The position numbers and the translations under genes were made by a program. Below the pieces are notes generated by a model. That model made no database searches and had not been told where the DNA came from. It saw only the letters and a program-made list of their open reading frames with translations. Below, one piece after another: positions 1 to 11,354 of a stretch of 64,000 nt of DNA; the stretch's first letter is position 1, and every line of letters starts with the position of its first letter. Source of the DNA: Zea mays. Its lineage: Eukaryota; Streptophyta; Magnoliopsida; Poales; Poaceae. The stretch spans positions 130,274,207-130,338,206 of the forward strand of contig NC_050098.1 in the NCBI RefSeq assembly GCF_902167145.1, read 5' to 3'.

Positions 1-1732
1 TTCGACGGTGGGGAAAGCGGGCCAGGCCGCGGCCTCTACTCCTCCCTCGGCCTCAAGGATTTTCGTCATCCAGGCCAAGATGGAAGATGAGGCGAGTCGG
101 GGGGGCTGCCCCCGCATGGGTCGGCTGCCTTTTTCTTCCCCCCGCGCCTGGGGGAGAATGGCGTCCTTGAGTCCCATGGGGACTTCCTCCAGCCATGCCG
201 GGATAGGTAGGGCGCCAGTGGCCCTGGGTCTCCATCTCCCGGCCCGAATGGCTGGTTCTCGTCCTCAACGGGGGAGAGCCCTCCCTTCATGACACCTGCC
301 CCAAAGCTGCTGCCTAAGCCGCTTCGCTGCCCGGGGCGTGGGTGGTTGGCGTCGTGGTTAGAACGGGCGGCAGCGGGCCGCTCATCATTCTTCTGTTGCT
401 CCGCAGGCCTTCCCCCCGGAGTGGGGTTGTTCGTACCTGCGGAGGGGGAACCGGAGTTCCGTTTATGATGGCACTTTGAGTGCCAGTGTGTTTGTTCATT
501 GCGGCTGTCGGGGCCTGAACATGTAATTTTGGCACGGAGCCGTGTTTTTTCCTCATTTTCGAGCACTAAGTCTCGCCTGTTAATTATCTGAACCGCTTCA
601 CTAAGCATGAGTCGCCCCGTGTCAAGGTGACGAGTGAGGTATCCGTATCCCGGAGGCGTAGGAATCCCTCGGCTCGATCGGCCTTGTTGCCTGGGGCTCC
701 TCTGGCTTAGTTCAAGAGACCCCTCGGCCGCTCTTCGATGAGCCGAGGCCAGGGGTAGCGATATCAGTATGAACAGAGGCGGAGTTGGCTCGAGAATGGG
801 AACCTGGTTGGCCGGAGCCTAGCCGGGTTGTCCGTCAGCGGGGCCGACGCCGGAGTCGATCAGCCGAGGCCTCGGGTCGGGCTGGCGCCCTCAGAAGATG
901 CTTGGCCGAGGCCTCAGGGGTAACCGGCCGAGCCGCCTGCTCGGGCCGGATTCCCGGAGAAGTCCTTGATCGCATTGCCGTCCGAGGCTGGGTCAGACTT
1001 TGCTGAAGACGTCGTCGATGCCGAGGGTGCTACGGCTCCCTTCAGCGTGAAGACCCGAGCCTGCAGGATCAGATCGCCTTGTAGCGTGTGCCTTCTGCGG
1101 CCGCCGAGGCCAGAAAACACACCCTCGCCGTGCTTGCAAGGCCGCGTCTTTTTTCCTCTTGTTTCGAGCATCTGGACTCTCTGTTGGTAACAGGGATGTT
1201 TGTGTGAGCTAGAGTTGCTTCTCGCGGAAGGGACGAGTGAGGTATCCGTATCCCAGAGGCGTGGGAGTCCCTCGGCTCGGTCGGCCTTGCCGCTTACGCG
1301 TACTTTCACCCATCCGTGAGGCCCTGTCCCCGACTTAGTCAAGAAAGCTTGAAGGACTGCTTCGGCAGGAGAGCTTCCGAACGTGAAGACTTGTTCGGTC
1401 CGTGGAGTCGCTTTATCCGAACGCGAGTTACTTATCGCAGAAGGTGATGAGTGAGGTATCCGTATCCCGGAGGCGTAGGAGTCCCTCGGCTCGGTCAGCC
1501 TTGGCTGCTTACGTGTACTCCGTCGTTTCCAGGATCCGCTTTCCGAAGTAGTCAAGAAGCACGAAAGGAATCCTGCTAAAGAGATCCTTTTTCGAGAAAA
1601 AATTCGACGCAGAGGGGGTCTCCCCACTTTTAGCCCCCGAGGGAGGGTCGGGCTTCGCCGAGGCGAGGCCGACCCTTCCTTGATGACTAAACTTTGCGTT
1701 GGTGCGAGGTATGTGAATAACTTGAAAACATC
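1..1732 (-). other. 3' non-coding region of the Tat element
   Basis: GC-rich sequence downstream of the pol stop codon at 1733. Open frames occur on both strands, but none shows a recognisable domain and they look like by-products of high GC content. Tat elements are known for long spacers between pol and the 3' LTR, sometimes carrying extra ORFs. No polypurine tract or LTR start is seen before the window edge, so the spacer is at least 1.7 kb. Confidence 0.6.
628..1503. repeat. Three dispersed copies of a ~58-bp repeat
   Basis: A segment with core GAGTGAGGTATCCGTATCCC followed by a GGAGGCGT..CCCTCGGCTCG tail occurs at about 628-687, 1232-1290 and 1445-1503. Between the last two copies similarity extends on both sides, giving a diverged tandem unit with a period of about 213 bp. 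All three lie in the 3' spacer of the Tat element. Confidence 0.85.
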
Positions 1733-2608
1733 TTAAGGGTAGAAGCGACGTAGCTGTTTGATGTTCCAAGCGTTGCCGTAGATCTCGCCTTGATTGTTGG
1801 CCAGCTTGTATGTTCCGGGCTTCAGAACTTTGGCGATGACGAACGGCCCCTCCCAGGGGGGCGTGAGCTTGTGCTTCCCTCGGGCGTCTTGCCGCAGCCG
1901 AAGCACCAGATCGCCCACCTGGAGGTCTCGGGACCGGACCCCTCGGGCGTGGTAGCGTCGCAGGGACTGCTGGTACCGCGCCGAGTGTAGTAAGGCCCTG
2001 TCCCGAGCCTCCTCCAGCTGGTCCAGCGATTCTTCTCGGCTAGCTTGGTTGCTTTGGTCGGTGTAGGCCCTCGTCCTCGGGGAGCCGTATTCCAGGTCAG
2101 TGGGCAAGATAGCTTCGGCCCCGTAGACCAGGAAAAACGGCGTGAAACCCGTGGCACGACTCGGCGTCGTCCTTAGGCTCCAGACCACCGAGGGGAGTTC
2201 CTTCATCCATCGCTTGCCGAACTTGTTGAGGTCGTTGTAAATCCGAGGCTTGAGCCCTTGTAGAATCATGCCGTTGGCACGCTCTACTTGCCCATTCGAC
2301 ATGGGATGAGCCACGGCGGCCCAGTCCACCCGGATATGGTGATCCTCGCAAAAATCCAAGAATTTTTTGCCGGTGAACTGGGTACCGTTGTCGGTGATGA
2401 TGGAGTTTGGGACCCCAAAGCGATGGATGATGTTGGTGAAGAACGCCACCGCCTGCTCGGACCTGATGCTGTTCAGGGGTCGGACCTCGATCCACTTGGA
2501 GAATTTGTCGATGGCGACCAGCAGGTGCGTGTAGCCCCCGGGCGCCTTCTGCAAGGGACCAACGAGGTCCAGACCCCATACAGCGAAAGGCCAGGTGATG
2601 GGTATCGT
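1733..2608 (-). pseudogene. Tat element integrase core and C-terminus
   Basis: This is the C-terminal part of the polyprotein, in frame with the upstream segment but separated by a TAG at 2609-2611. The integrase catalytic triad is visible: Asp in GLDLVGP (codon 2567-2569), Asp in ITDNGTQF, and Glu in SNGQVERANG. A C-terminal WEGPF..KVL..GTYKL segment resembles the integrase C-terminal fold. It ends with RRFYP and TAA. The product would insert the cDNA into the chromosome. With the stop in front it cannot be made as part of the polyprotein. Confidence 0.88.
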
Positions 2609-4981
2609 CTACAGAGCCTGAGCGGGCAGGTGGGTCTGCTTCGCATAGAATTGGCACCCTTCGCAGGTGCGGACAATTCTAGTGGCGTCAGCCACCGCCG
2701 TTGGCCAGTAGAAGCCTTGCCGGAAAGCATTCCCGACAAGGGCTCGAGGCGCTGCATGATGGCCGCAAGCCCCCGAGTGTATTTCTTGCAGTAGTTCCTG
2801 ACCTTCGGCGATGGAGATGCATCGCTGGAGGATGCCCGAGGGGCTGCGATGGTAGAGCTCCTCTTCATCGCCCAGCAAGACGAACGACTTGGCGCGTCGC
2901 GCCACCCGCCGAGCCTCGACTTGGTCGAGGGGTAGCTCTCCCTGGCGGAGATATTGCAGGTACGGGGCCTGCCAATCTCGATCAGGCGTGGCCCCGCTCT
3001 GCTCTTCCTCGACGTCCAGTGCCTCACCCTCGGGGGCCGAGGGTACCTCGGGCTGAGCCGAGGGTGCCTCGGGCTGTGCCGAGGGTTCCTCGGGCTCGGG
3101 CGCGTCGTCGATCTTGACAGAGGGTCGATGCAGATCCCGGGAGAAGACGTCCGGGGGGACCGTCGTTCGCCCCGAGGCTATTTTAGCCAGCTCGTCTGCG
3201 GTTTCGTTGAAGCGCCGAGCGATGTGGTTGAGCTCGAGCCCGAAGAACTTGTCCTCCAGGCGCCGAACCTCATCGCAGTAGGCCTCCATCTTCGGGTCGC
3301 GGCAGTGGGAGTTCTTCATGACTTGGTCGATGACGAGCTGCGAATCACCGCGGGCGTCGAGGCGTCTGACCCCTAGCTCGATGGCGATTCGCAACCCGTT
3401 GACCAGAGCTTCGTACTCGGCCACATTGTTGGACGCCGGAAAATGGAGGCGCAGCACGTAGCGCAGGTGCTTTCCAAGGGGCGAGATGAAGAGCAGGCCC
3501 GCGCCGGCTCCTGTCTTCATCAGCGACCCATCGAAAAACATGGTCCAGAGCTCCGGTTGGATCGGAGCCATCGGCAGCTGGGTGTTGACCCATTCGGCCA
3601 CGAAGTCCGCCAACACCTGGGACTTGATGGCCTTCCGAGGGGCGAACGAGATTGTTTCGCCCATGATTTCCACCGCCCACTTTGCGATCCTGCCCGAGGC
3701 CTCTCGGCACTGGATGATCTCCCCCAGGGGGAAGGATGACACCACAGTTACCGGATGAGACTCGAAGTAGTGTCGTAACTTCCGCCTCGTCAGGATCACA
3801 GCATACAGCAACTTCTGAACTTGTGGGTAGCGGATCTTGGTTTCGGACAGTACCTCGCTGATGAAGTAGACTGGCCTCTGAACGGGCAATGCATGCCCTT
3901 CCTCTTGCCTCTCGACCACAATCGCGGCGCTAACCACCTGAGTGGTCGCGGCGACGTAGACCAAGAGGGCTTCTCCATCCGCCGGGGGCACCAAGACAGG
4001 CGCCTTTGTAAGGAGCGCCTTCAGGTTCCCGAGGGCTTCCTCGGCCTCAGGGGTCCAAGCGAAACACTCGGCCTTCCTTAAGAGGCGGTACAGAGGCAGA
4101 CCTCTTTCGCCGAGGCGTGAGATGAAGCGGCTCAGGGCCGCGAGGCATCCCATGACCCTCTGTACGCCTTTTAAGTCCTTGATGGGTCCCATGCTGGTGA
4201 TGGCCGCGATCTTCTCCGGGTTGGCTTCGATGCCTCGCTCGGAGACGATGAACCCTAGGAGCATGCCTCGGGGCACCCCGAAGACACACTTCTCAGGATT
4301 GAGCTTGACTCCTTTCGCCTTGAGACATCGGAATGTCACTTCAAGGTCGGAGAGGAGGTCGGAAGCCTTCCTTGTCTTGACTACGATGTCATCGACGTAG
4401 GCCTCGACTGTGCGATCGATGTGTTCGCCGAACACATGGTTCATGCACCGCTGGTACGTCGCGCCCGCATTCCTCAAACCGAACGGCATGGTGACATAGC
4501 AGTACATGCCGAACGGCGTGATGAAAGAAGTCGCGAGCTGGTCGGACTCTTTCATCCGGATCTGGTGATACCCTGAGTAGGCATCGAGGAAGGACAGGGT
4601 TTCGCACCCAGCGGTGGAATCCACGATCTGATCGATGCGAGGCAGAGGGTAGGGAACCTTCGGACATGCTTTGTTGAGACCAGTGTAGTCTACACACATC
4701 CACCATTTCCCCCCTTTCTTCCTCACAAGCACAGGGTTGGCAAGCCATTCGGGATGGAATACCTCTTTGATGAACCCTGCTGCCATTAGCTTGTGGATCA
4801 CTTCGCCAATCACTCTGCGCTTCTCCTCGTCGAATCGGCGCAGAGGCTGCCTGACGGGTCGGGCTCCGGCCCGAATATCCAGCGAGTGCTCGGCGACATC
4901 CCTCGGTATGCCGGGCATGTCCGAGGGACTCCACGCAAAAACGTCGGCGTTTGCGCGGAGAAAGTCGACGAGCACTGCTTC
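2609..4981 (-). pseudogene. Tat element RT, RNase H, second RNase H, integrase zinc domain
   Basis: Reverse transcriptase motifs appear in order: LVRKKGGKWWMCVDY, SFLDAYSGYHQI, TPFGMYCYVTMPFGL, and the catalytic YVDD box at 4388-4399. A Ty3-type RNase H connection region follows (LVYVAAT..RPVYFISEVL..KIRYPQ). Then comes an archaeal-type RNase H (MFFDGS, NNVAEYEAL, GDSQLVIDQV, NETADELAKIA), the hallmark of Tat elements. An acidic Pro/Glu/Ala-rich linker leads into the integrase HHCC zinc domain (HSGACGHH..CEGC). The segment is bounded by TAG codons at 4982-4984 and 2609-2611. Both would be single C-to-T changes from CAG, so the frame was probably continuous. Confidence 0.9.
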
Positions 4982-6991
4982 CTATTTGGGGTCGAGCCCG
5001 GAACCGATCCGGATCTGCTTGGTGGTGTCGCCACTGGGGGCAAGAGGGACGGTTTTAACCGTCTCCGCTGGCTCGAAGTTGCCGGCGTGACGCTTCACGT
5101 CTGGCACCTCCTTAGAGAGGTTCTCCAGGTCGGCGATGAGGGCCTCGGACTCGGCGAGGGCCTCGGCGTACTCCACGCACTCCACGTCGCATTCGAACGC
5201 GTGTTTGTACGTGGGGCCGACGGTGATGACCCCGTTGGGGCCCGGCATCTTGAGCTTCAGGTAGGTGTAGTTGGGGACGGCCATGAACTTCGCATAGCAT
5301 GGCCTCCCTAGTACGGCGTGGTAGGTTCCTCGGAACCCGACCACCTCGAACGTCAGGGTCTCCCTTCGGAAGTTGGAGGGCGTCCCGAAGCAGACGGGGA
5401 GGTCGAGTCGTCCGAGGGGCTGGACGCGCTTCCCAGGGATGATCCCGTGGAAGGGCGCAGCGCCTGCTCGGACGGAGGACAGATCGACACGCAGGAGCTT
5501 GAGGGTCTCGGCGTAGATGATGTTGAGGCAGCTGCCCCCATCCATCAGGACCTTGGTGAGCCTGACGTTGCCGACGACGGGGTCGACGACGAGCGGGTAT
5601 TTCCCCGGGCTCGGCACGTGGTCGGGGTGGTCGGCCTGGTCGAAGGTGATGGGCTTGTCGGACCAGTCTAGGTAGACTGGCACCGCCACCTTCACCGAGC
5701 AGACCTCCCGGCGCTCTTGCTTGCGGTGCCGAGCCAAGGCGTTTGCCGCATGCCCACCGTAGATCATGAAGCAGTCGCGGACCTCGGGGAATTCTCCTGC
5801 TGGGTGATCTTCGTTCTTGTCGTCGTCGCGAGCCCTGCCACCCTCGGCGGGTGGCCCGGGCCTGTGGAAGTGACGCCGAAGCATAACGCACTCCTCGAGG
5901 GTGTGCTTGACGGGCCCCTGATGGTAGGGGCACGGCTCCTTGAGCATCTTGTCGAAGAGGTTTGCACCTCCGGGGGGCTTCCGAGGGTTCTTGTACTCGG
6001 CGGCGGCGACAAGGTCCGCATCAGCGGCGTCGCGTTTCGATTGCGACTTCTTCTTGCCTTTCTTCTTGGCGCCGCGCGGAGCAGACGCCTCGGGAGCCTC
6101 TTCCGATGGGCGGCCCTGGGGCTGCTTGTCCTTTCGGAAGATAGCCTCGACCGCCTCCTGGCCAGAGGCGAACTTGGTGGCGATGTCCATCAGCTCGCTC
6201 GCCCTGGTGGGGGTCTTGCGACCCAGCTTGCTCACCAGGTCGCGGCACGTGGTGCCGGCGAGGAACGCGCCGATGACATCCGAGTCGGTGATGTTGGGCA
6301 GCTCGGTGCGCTGCTTCGAGAATCGCCGGATGTAGTCCCGGAGTGACTCCCCCGGCTGTTGCCGGCAGCTTCGAAGGTCCCAGGAATTCCCGGGGCGCAC
6401 GTATGTGCCCTGGAAATTGCCGGCGAAGGCTTGGACCAAGTCGTCCCAGTTGGAGATCTGCCCCGGAGGCAGGTGCTCCAACCAGGCGCGAGCAGTGTCG
6501 GAGAGAAACAGGGGGAGGTTTCGGATGATGAGGTTGTCGTCGTCCGTCCCACCCAGTTGGCAGGCAAGGCGGTAGTCCACGAGCCACAGTTCCGGTCTCG
6601 TTTCCCCCGAGTACTTCGTGATAGTAGTCGGGGGTCGGAACCGGGTCGGGAATGGCGCCCGTCGGATGGCCCGACTGAAGGCCTGCGGACCGGGTGGTTC
6701 GGGCGAGGGACTCCGATCCTCCCCGCTGTCGTAGCGCCCCCCACGCCTGGGGTGGTAGCCTCGGCGCACCCTTTCGTTGAGGTGGGCCCGACGGTCGCGT
6801 CGATGGTGCTCGTTGCCGAGGTGGCCCGGGGCCGCAGGCGCGGTGTTGCGCGTGCGCCCGGTGTAGACCGAGGCTTCCCGCATGAATCGGGAAGTCGCGG
6901 CATGAGGTTCCGAGGGATGTCCCTGCCTTCGGGAGGCAGTGCTCTCGGCCCGTCGGGCCGCAGCGCCTTCCAGGAGATTCTTGAGCTCTCC
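4982..6991 (-). pseudogene. Tat element gag core and protease
   Basis: A retrotransposon gag domain is seen around LWLVDYRLACQLGG..ARAWLEHLP..LRDYIRRFSKQRTELPN. It is followed by a Lys-rich stretch and a Cys/His motif (CPYHQGPVKHTLEEC) that probably binds RNA. The protease active site is LMDGGSCLNIIY, with the D-G-G-S codons at 5531-5542; Tat and Athila elements commonly have this variant instead of D-T-G. The segment ends at TAG 4982-4984 and is in frame with the segments on both sides. The stop between protease and RT is not at a usual gag/pol recoding site, so mutation is more likely than programmed readthrough. Confidence 0.88.
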
Positions 6992-8230
6992 CTAGATTCG
7001 CCGACCCTCGGTGGTTGATGGCTCCGGCATCGCGCGGAGGAGCATCGCCGCGGCTGCCAGGTTCTGACCACCCCCGCTGGATGCGGGCGGCGGCCTGACC
7101 CTGACATCGTTGGCGACGCCGTGCTGGAGACCTTGGGGCAGGTGACGTATTTCTCCGGCCAGGGGTTGGCCCGCCCATACCTGCCCGACGTCCCGACGGA
7201 TCGACTCAAGCGCTCCCGTTCCCTCGTTGAGCCTGGCCTGCACCTCGCGGACTTGCTCGAGTTGTGGGTCGTAACCCCCCGCCGGAGCGGGGACCACAGC
7301 TAGCTCCCGTGGGATGTCGGAGCGAGGCACCGGCCTAGGAAGATCACCATCCTCCGGCATGCCAAGATGGTTGCCTTCGGAGGGATCCCCTAGCTCGATG
7401 TGGAAACATTCGCGGCTTGGGCCGCAGCTCTCGTTGTCAAGGCTGCGGCTTCCGTCGGAACAGTCAGAGAGGCAGTAGTCACATGCGGTCATGAAGTCCC
7501 GCATGGCACCGGGGTTGCCAAGTCCGGAGAAATCCCAACAGATGCTGGGATCGTCATCTTCCTCGGACCCAGAGGGCCCGTAGGTCGAGACGTCCGTCAA
7601 CCGGTCCCAAGGCGACCGCATACGAAACCCCAGTGGGGTTGCACTCGCCTCAATGAGAGCGCCCGCCAAAGCGAGGTCGTTTGGCAGGTTGAGGCCGAGT
7701 CGAAATGATGTAAGATGGGAGTTAGTCGGTACCTTTTGGTCGACGAGGAGCGACGTAGTCACATCGGGGACTGGTTGCACCGTCATCTCAGGTACGAGGG
7801 CGACGTCCTGCAGGCTTTCCGCGAGCGCGCTGGCGTCGTCTTCTTGCTCGGGATCAGCGTGTCGCGGGGGGACGGCGCTTGCCTTCGTCTCGAACGCGAG
7901 GTCGACGTCCGGCGTGCCTTCCGTCGGGGCGTCGGGGGCGTCGATTCGCTCGACAGCCGACGGAGCGCGGCCTCCCGCTTGGCCTTGGTGGCCCCGCCTC
8001 CTCCTCCGTTGGCGGGGGAGAGGACGGAGCGAGCTCGAATGTTGTTCTTCCACCACGCGGGGAAGGTGTCGTCGATTCCGCCGCCGGCGGGCGGGTTGTC
8101 GGCCGCCATTGTCGTTGTCGCGCGGCGGTGGAAGAAGTATCATGTCGTAGCTGCCATCGAAGGACATGAACTCAAGAGTCCCGAAACGAAGCACCGTCCC
8201 GGGCCGGAGAGGTTGCTGGAGACTGCCCAT
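6992..8230 (-). pseudogene. Tat element gag N-terminal region
   Basis: The polyprotein starts at ATG 8228-8230, about 40 bp inside the primer-binding site, and this first segment runs 412 codons to TAG 6992-6994. The same frame then continues into the gag core. The region is rich in Arg, Pro, Asp and Glu, is probably disordered, and has no domain I recognise. The predicted protein family has a gag of this extent only if the TAG is read as Gln, as expected from CAG to TAG. Confidence 0.75.
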
Positions 8231-8270
8231 CTGGAGCTTGACGGGAAGCTGTTCGTCAGCACGCAGCAGG

Positions 8271-8288
8271 CCCCTACCTAGCGCGCCA
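8271..8288 (-). other. Primer-binding site of Tat element
   Basis: Two bases inside the LTR end, the - strand reads TGGCGCGCTAGGTAGGGG, in the position and with the TGG start expected of a tRNA primer-binding site. I do not assign the tRNA. Confidence 0.6.
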
Positions 8289-8290
8289 AC

Positions 8291-9918
8291 TGTCGGCGTT
8301 TCAAGACAGGGGGGTCCCTAAGCCGACGAGTGAGTGTGCTGCGTGCCCCAGCCTAGATGGGTCGAGCGCGTGGGCGAGCGCGAAGGGGGGAGAGGCGAGG
8401 TGGCCGGAGTCGGGCGTGAGAGAGGTGGAAGTCCCGCGGCCTTCGTGTTCGTCCCGCGCCCAGGTCGGGTGCGCTTGCAGTAGGGGGGTTACAAGCGTCC
8501 ACACGGGTGAGGGAAGCGAGCGGCCCCAAGAGAGCGCCTGTCTCGTCCTCGTCCCCGCGCGGCCAACCCTCTCTAAGAAGGCCCTGGTCCTTTTTTTTAT
8601 AGTCGTAAGGAGAGGATCCAGGTGTACAATGGGGGGTAGCAGAGTGCTACGTGTCTAGCGGAGAGAGAGAGCTAGCGCCCTGGGTACATGCCAATGTGGC
8701 AGCCGGAGAGGTCTTGGCACCTTGCTGGCGTGATGTCGTGGCTGTCGGAGGAGCGACGGAGCCTGGCGGAGGGACAGCTGTTGGAGCGGTCGAGTCCTTG
8801 CTGACGTCGCTCTGCTGCCATAAGAGAGCTAAGAGTCGCCGTCGTCACAGAGCTTGGGGGGCGCCATCATTGCCCATCCGGCGGAGCTGGCCAGATGGGA
8901 CGCCGGTCTTGTCCTTCGTGACCCAAGTCGGCTCGGGGTAGGTTGGTGATGGCGCTTCCTGTTGACGTGGCGGACCTGTGCCCTAGGCAGGGCGACGTGG
9001 GGGCTCCTCCGAAGTCGAGGTCCAGTCTGTCTTCCGTTGCCGAGGCCGAGCCCGAGCCCCCGGGTCGGGCGAGGCGGAGATCGTTTGGCCGAGGCCAGGG
9101 CGGAGTCCGAGCCCTGGGGTCGGGCGAGGCGGAGATTCGCCGTCTTCCGGGTCTTAGCCCGAGTCCGAGCCCTGGGGTCGGGCGGAGCGGAGTTCGCCGT
9201 CTTCCGGGTCTTAGCCCGAGTCCGAGCCCTGGGGTCGGGCGGAGCGGAGTTCGCCGTCTTCCGGGTCTTAGCCCGAGTCCGAGCCCTGGGGTCGGGCGGA
9301 GCGGAGTTCGCCGTCTTCCGGGTCTTAGCCCGAGTCCGAGCCCTGGGGTCGGGCGGAGCGGAGTTCGCCGTCTTCCGGGTCTTAGCCCGAGTCCGAGCCC
9401 TGGGGTCGGGCGGAGCGGAGTTTCCCATGGCGCCTTTGGCAGGGCCCGACTGCCTGTCAGACTCACTCTGTCGAGTGGCACTGCAGTCGGAGTGGCGCAG
9501 GCGGCGCTGTCCTTCTGTCAGACTGGTCAGTGGAGCGGTGGAGTGACGGCGGTCACTTCGGCTCTGCCGGGGGGCGCGTGTCAGGATAAAGGTGTCAGGC
9601 CACCTTTGCGTTAAATGCTCCTGCAACCTGGTCAGTCGGCGCGGCGATTTAGTCAGGGTTGCTTCTAAGCGAAGCCAAGGCCTCGGGCGAGCCGGAGGTG
9701 TGTCCGCCGTAAAATGGGGGGCCTCGGGCGAGACGGAAGTCTCTCGAGGTCGGCTGCCCTTGGCCGAGGCTAGGCTCGGGCGAAGCGTGATCGAGTCACT
9801 CGTGTGGACTGATCCCTGACTTAATCATACCCATCAGGCCTTTGCAGCTTTATGCTGATGGGGGTTACCAGCTGAGAATTAGGCGTCTTGAGGGTACCCC
9901 TAATTATGGTCCCCGACA
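8291..9918 (-). repeat. 5' LTR of Tat element (1,628 bp)
   Basis: The segment begins TGTCGGCG and ends CCCCGACA on the + strand, giving a TGTCG/CGACA terminal inverted repeat. It sits directly beside the primer-binding site and ends where the interrupted Ty3 reverse transcriptase frame resumes. It is strongly GC-rich and contains a five-copy tandem array. Confidence 0.85.
9136..9420. repeat. Five perfect-length 57-bp tandem repeats in LTR
   Basis: The unit starts TTCGCCGTCTTCCGGG and contains GGTCTTAGCCCGAGTCC; copies start at 9136, 9193, 9250, 9307 and 9364. Because 57 is divisible by 3, every frame through the array stays open, which makes false repeat-protein ORFs on both strands. Confidence 0.95.
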
Positions 9919-11354
9919 CACGTTTATTTGGTAACCTTGAGAAGTGCACCTTCAGCACCGATCGTGTGTCTTTTCTTGGATATGTTGTGACATCGCAGGG
10001 CATTGAGATGGATGAGGCAAAAAATTGTTGCCATCACGAGCTGGCCACTTCCAACCACGGTCACGCAGATTCAAAGTTTTCTTGGTCTTGCAGGATTCTA
10101 CAGGCAATTTGTGTGGGATTTCAGCACCATTGCAGCACCTCTCCACGAGTTGACAAAGAATGGAGTGTCGTTTCGTTGGGGACCATCACAACAACAAGCT
10201 TTTGATGCCCTCAAGTCGAAGCTCACACAAGCACCACTGCTGCAACTTCCTGATTTTGATAAGACATTCAAGCTCGAGTGTGATGCGAGTGGCATTGGGA
10301 TTGGAGGAGTGATCATTCAAGGAGGTAAACCTATTGCTTTCTTTAGTGAAAAATTGCATGGTCCAACTCTGAATTATTTTACATATGACAAAGAATTATA
10401 TGCTTTAGTACGAGTTTTACAAACTTGGCAACATTATCTATGATCTAAAGAATTTGTCATACATTCGGATCATAAATCTTTGAAGTATCTTAAGGGACAA
10501 TCTAATCTAAACAAACGACATGCTAAATGGATTGAATTCATAGAATCATTTCCTTACATTATTAAGCATAAAAAAGGAAATGATAATGTAATTGCTGATG
10601 CTTTATCTAGACGTTATACTATGCTGTCCCAACTTAATCATAAAATATTTGGTTTGGAGACTATAAAGGAATTATATGCTGCTGATTTGGACTTCAAAGA
10701 TGCTTTTGAAAATTGTAGAGAGGGAAGAACATGGCAAAAATTTATGCTGCGTGAAGGCCTTCTCTACCGTGCTAACAAGTTGTGTGTTCCATCTAGCTCC
10801 GTTCGTCTTCTACTCTTGCAGGAAGCACATGGAGGTGGCTTGATGGGACTTTTTTGTGTTAAGAAGATCGAGGATGTGTTGTTTACTCATTTCTATTGGC
10901 CTCGGATGCGGCGTGATGTTGAGCGTTACGTCTCTCGTTGCACCACGTGCAACAAAGCTAAGTCCCGACTTAACCCCCATGGTCTTTATTTGCCTCTTCC
11001 TGTTCCTCGTGCACCTTGGGAGGATATTTCTATGGATTTTGTTTTGGGATTTCCTAGAACAAAGAGGGGGAGTGATAGTGTTTTTGTCATTGTCGATCGT
11101 TTTTCAAAGATGGCACATTTTATACCCTGTCACAAAACTGATAATGCTTCACATATTGTTGATTTGTTCTTCACTGAGATTGTGTGTTTGCATGGTGTGC
11201 CAAATACTATTGTTTCTAATAGGGATGCTAAGTTTTTAAGTCATTTTTGGAGAACTTTGTGGTTTAAATTGGGAACAAAGTTGTTGTTTTCTACTACTTG
11301 TCATCCCCAAACTGACGGGCAAACAGAGGTTGTTAATCGCACTTTATCTACCAT
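9919..11354 (+). pseudogene. Ty3 RT C-terminus, RNase H and integrase, part 1
   Basis: The frame starts inside RT at LFGNLEKCTFSTDRVSFLGY, runs through [18 protein letters not shown], then RNase H ([36 protein letters not shown]). The integrase HHCC zinc domain follows ([18 protein letters not shown]), with catalytic residues in SMDFVLGFP and [12 protein letters not shown]; the Glu lies just before the break in [16 protein letters not shown]. Damage: a +1 frameshift at a run of six A around 10019-10024, and TGA at 10441-10443 where Trp is expected (TGG to TGA). Then the SIRE element interrupts the gene at 11355. Confidence 0.88.

Larger units (their letters stand above)
1..9918 (-). mobile_element. 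Tat-lineage Ty3 LTR retrotransposon, 3' LTR outside window
   Basis: The element reads leftward: 5' LTR (8291-9918), primer-binding site, a single-frame gag-pol polyprotein (8230-1733), then a long non-coding 3' region that runs off the left edge. Domain order is gag, protease, RT, RNase H, a second archaeal-type RNase H, integrase; the second RNase H and the long 3' region are typical of the Tat lineage. Only one LTR is in the window. It interrupts the reverse transcriptase of another Ty3 element on the opposite strand, whose frame resumes at 9919. CACGT at 9919-9923 would be one target-site copy; the partner is outside the window. Confidence 0.9.

Noticed and set aside
4982..4984. Programmed readthrough stop between gag-protease and RT
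   Set aside because: It is one of three equivalent TAG codons in the same frame, is not at a usual recoding position, and fits CAG to TAG mutation.
9136..9420. CRISPR-like repeat array
   Set aside because: Repeats are directly adjacent with no spacers and lie in a plant LTR.
8867..9626. Long open frames on both strands encoding repetitive proteins
   Set aside because: Caused by the 57-bp tandem array in the LTR, whose period is a multiple of three; no domain and no conserved start.
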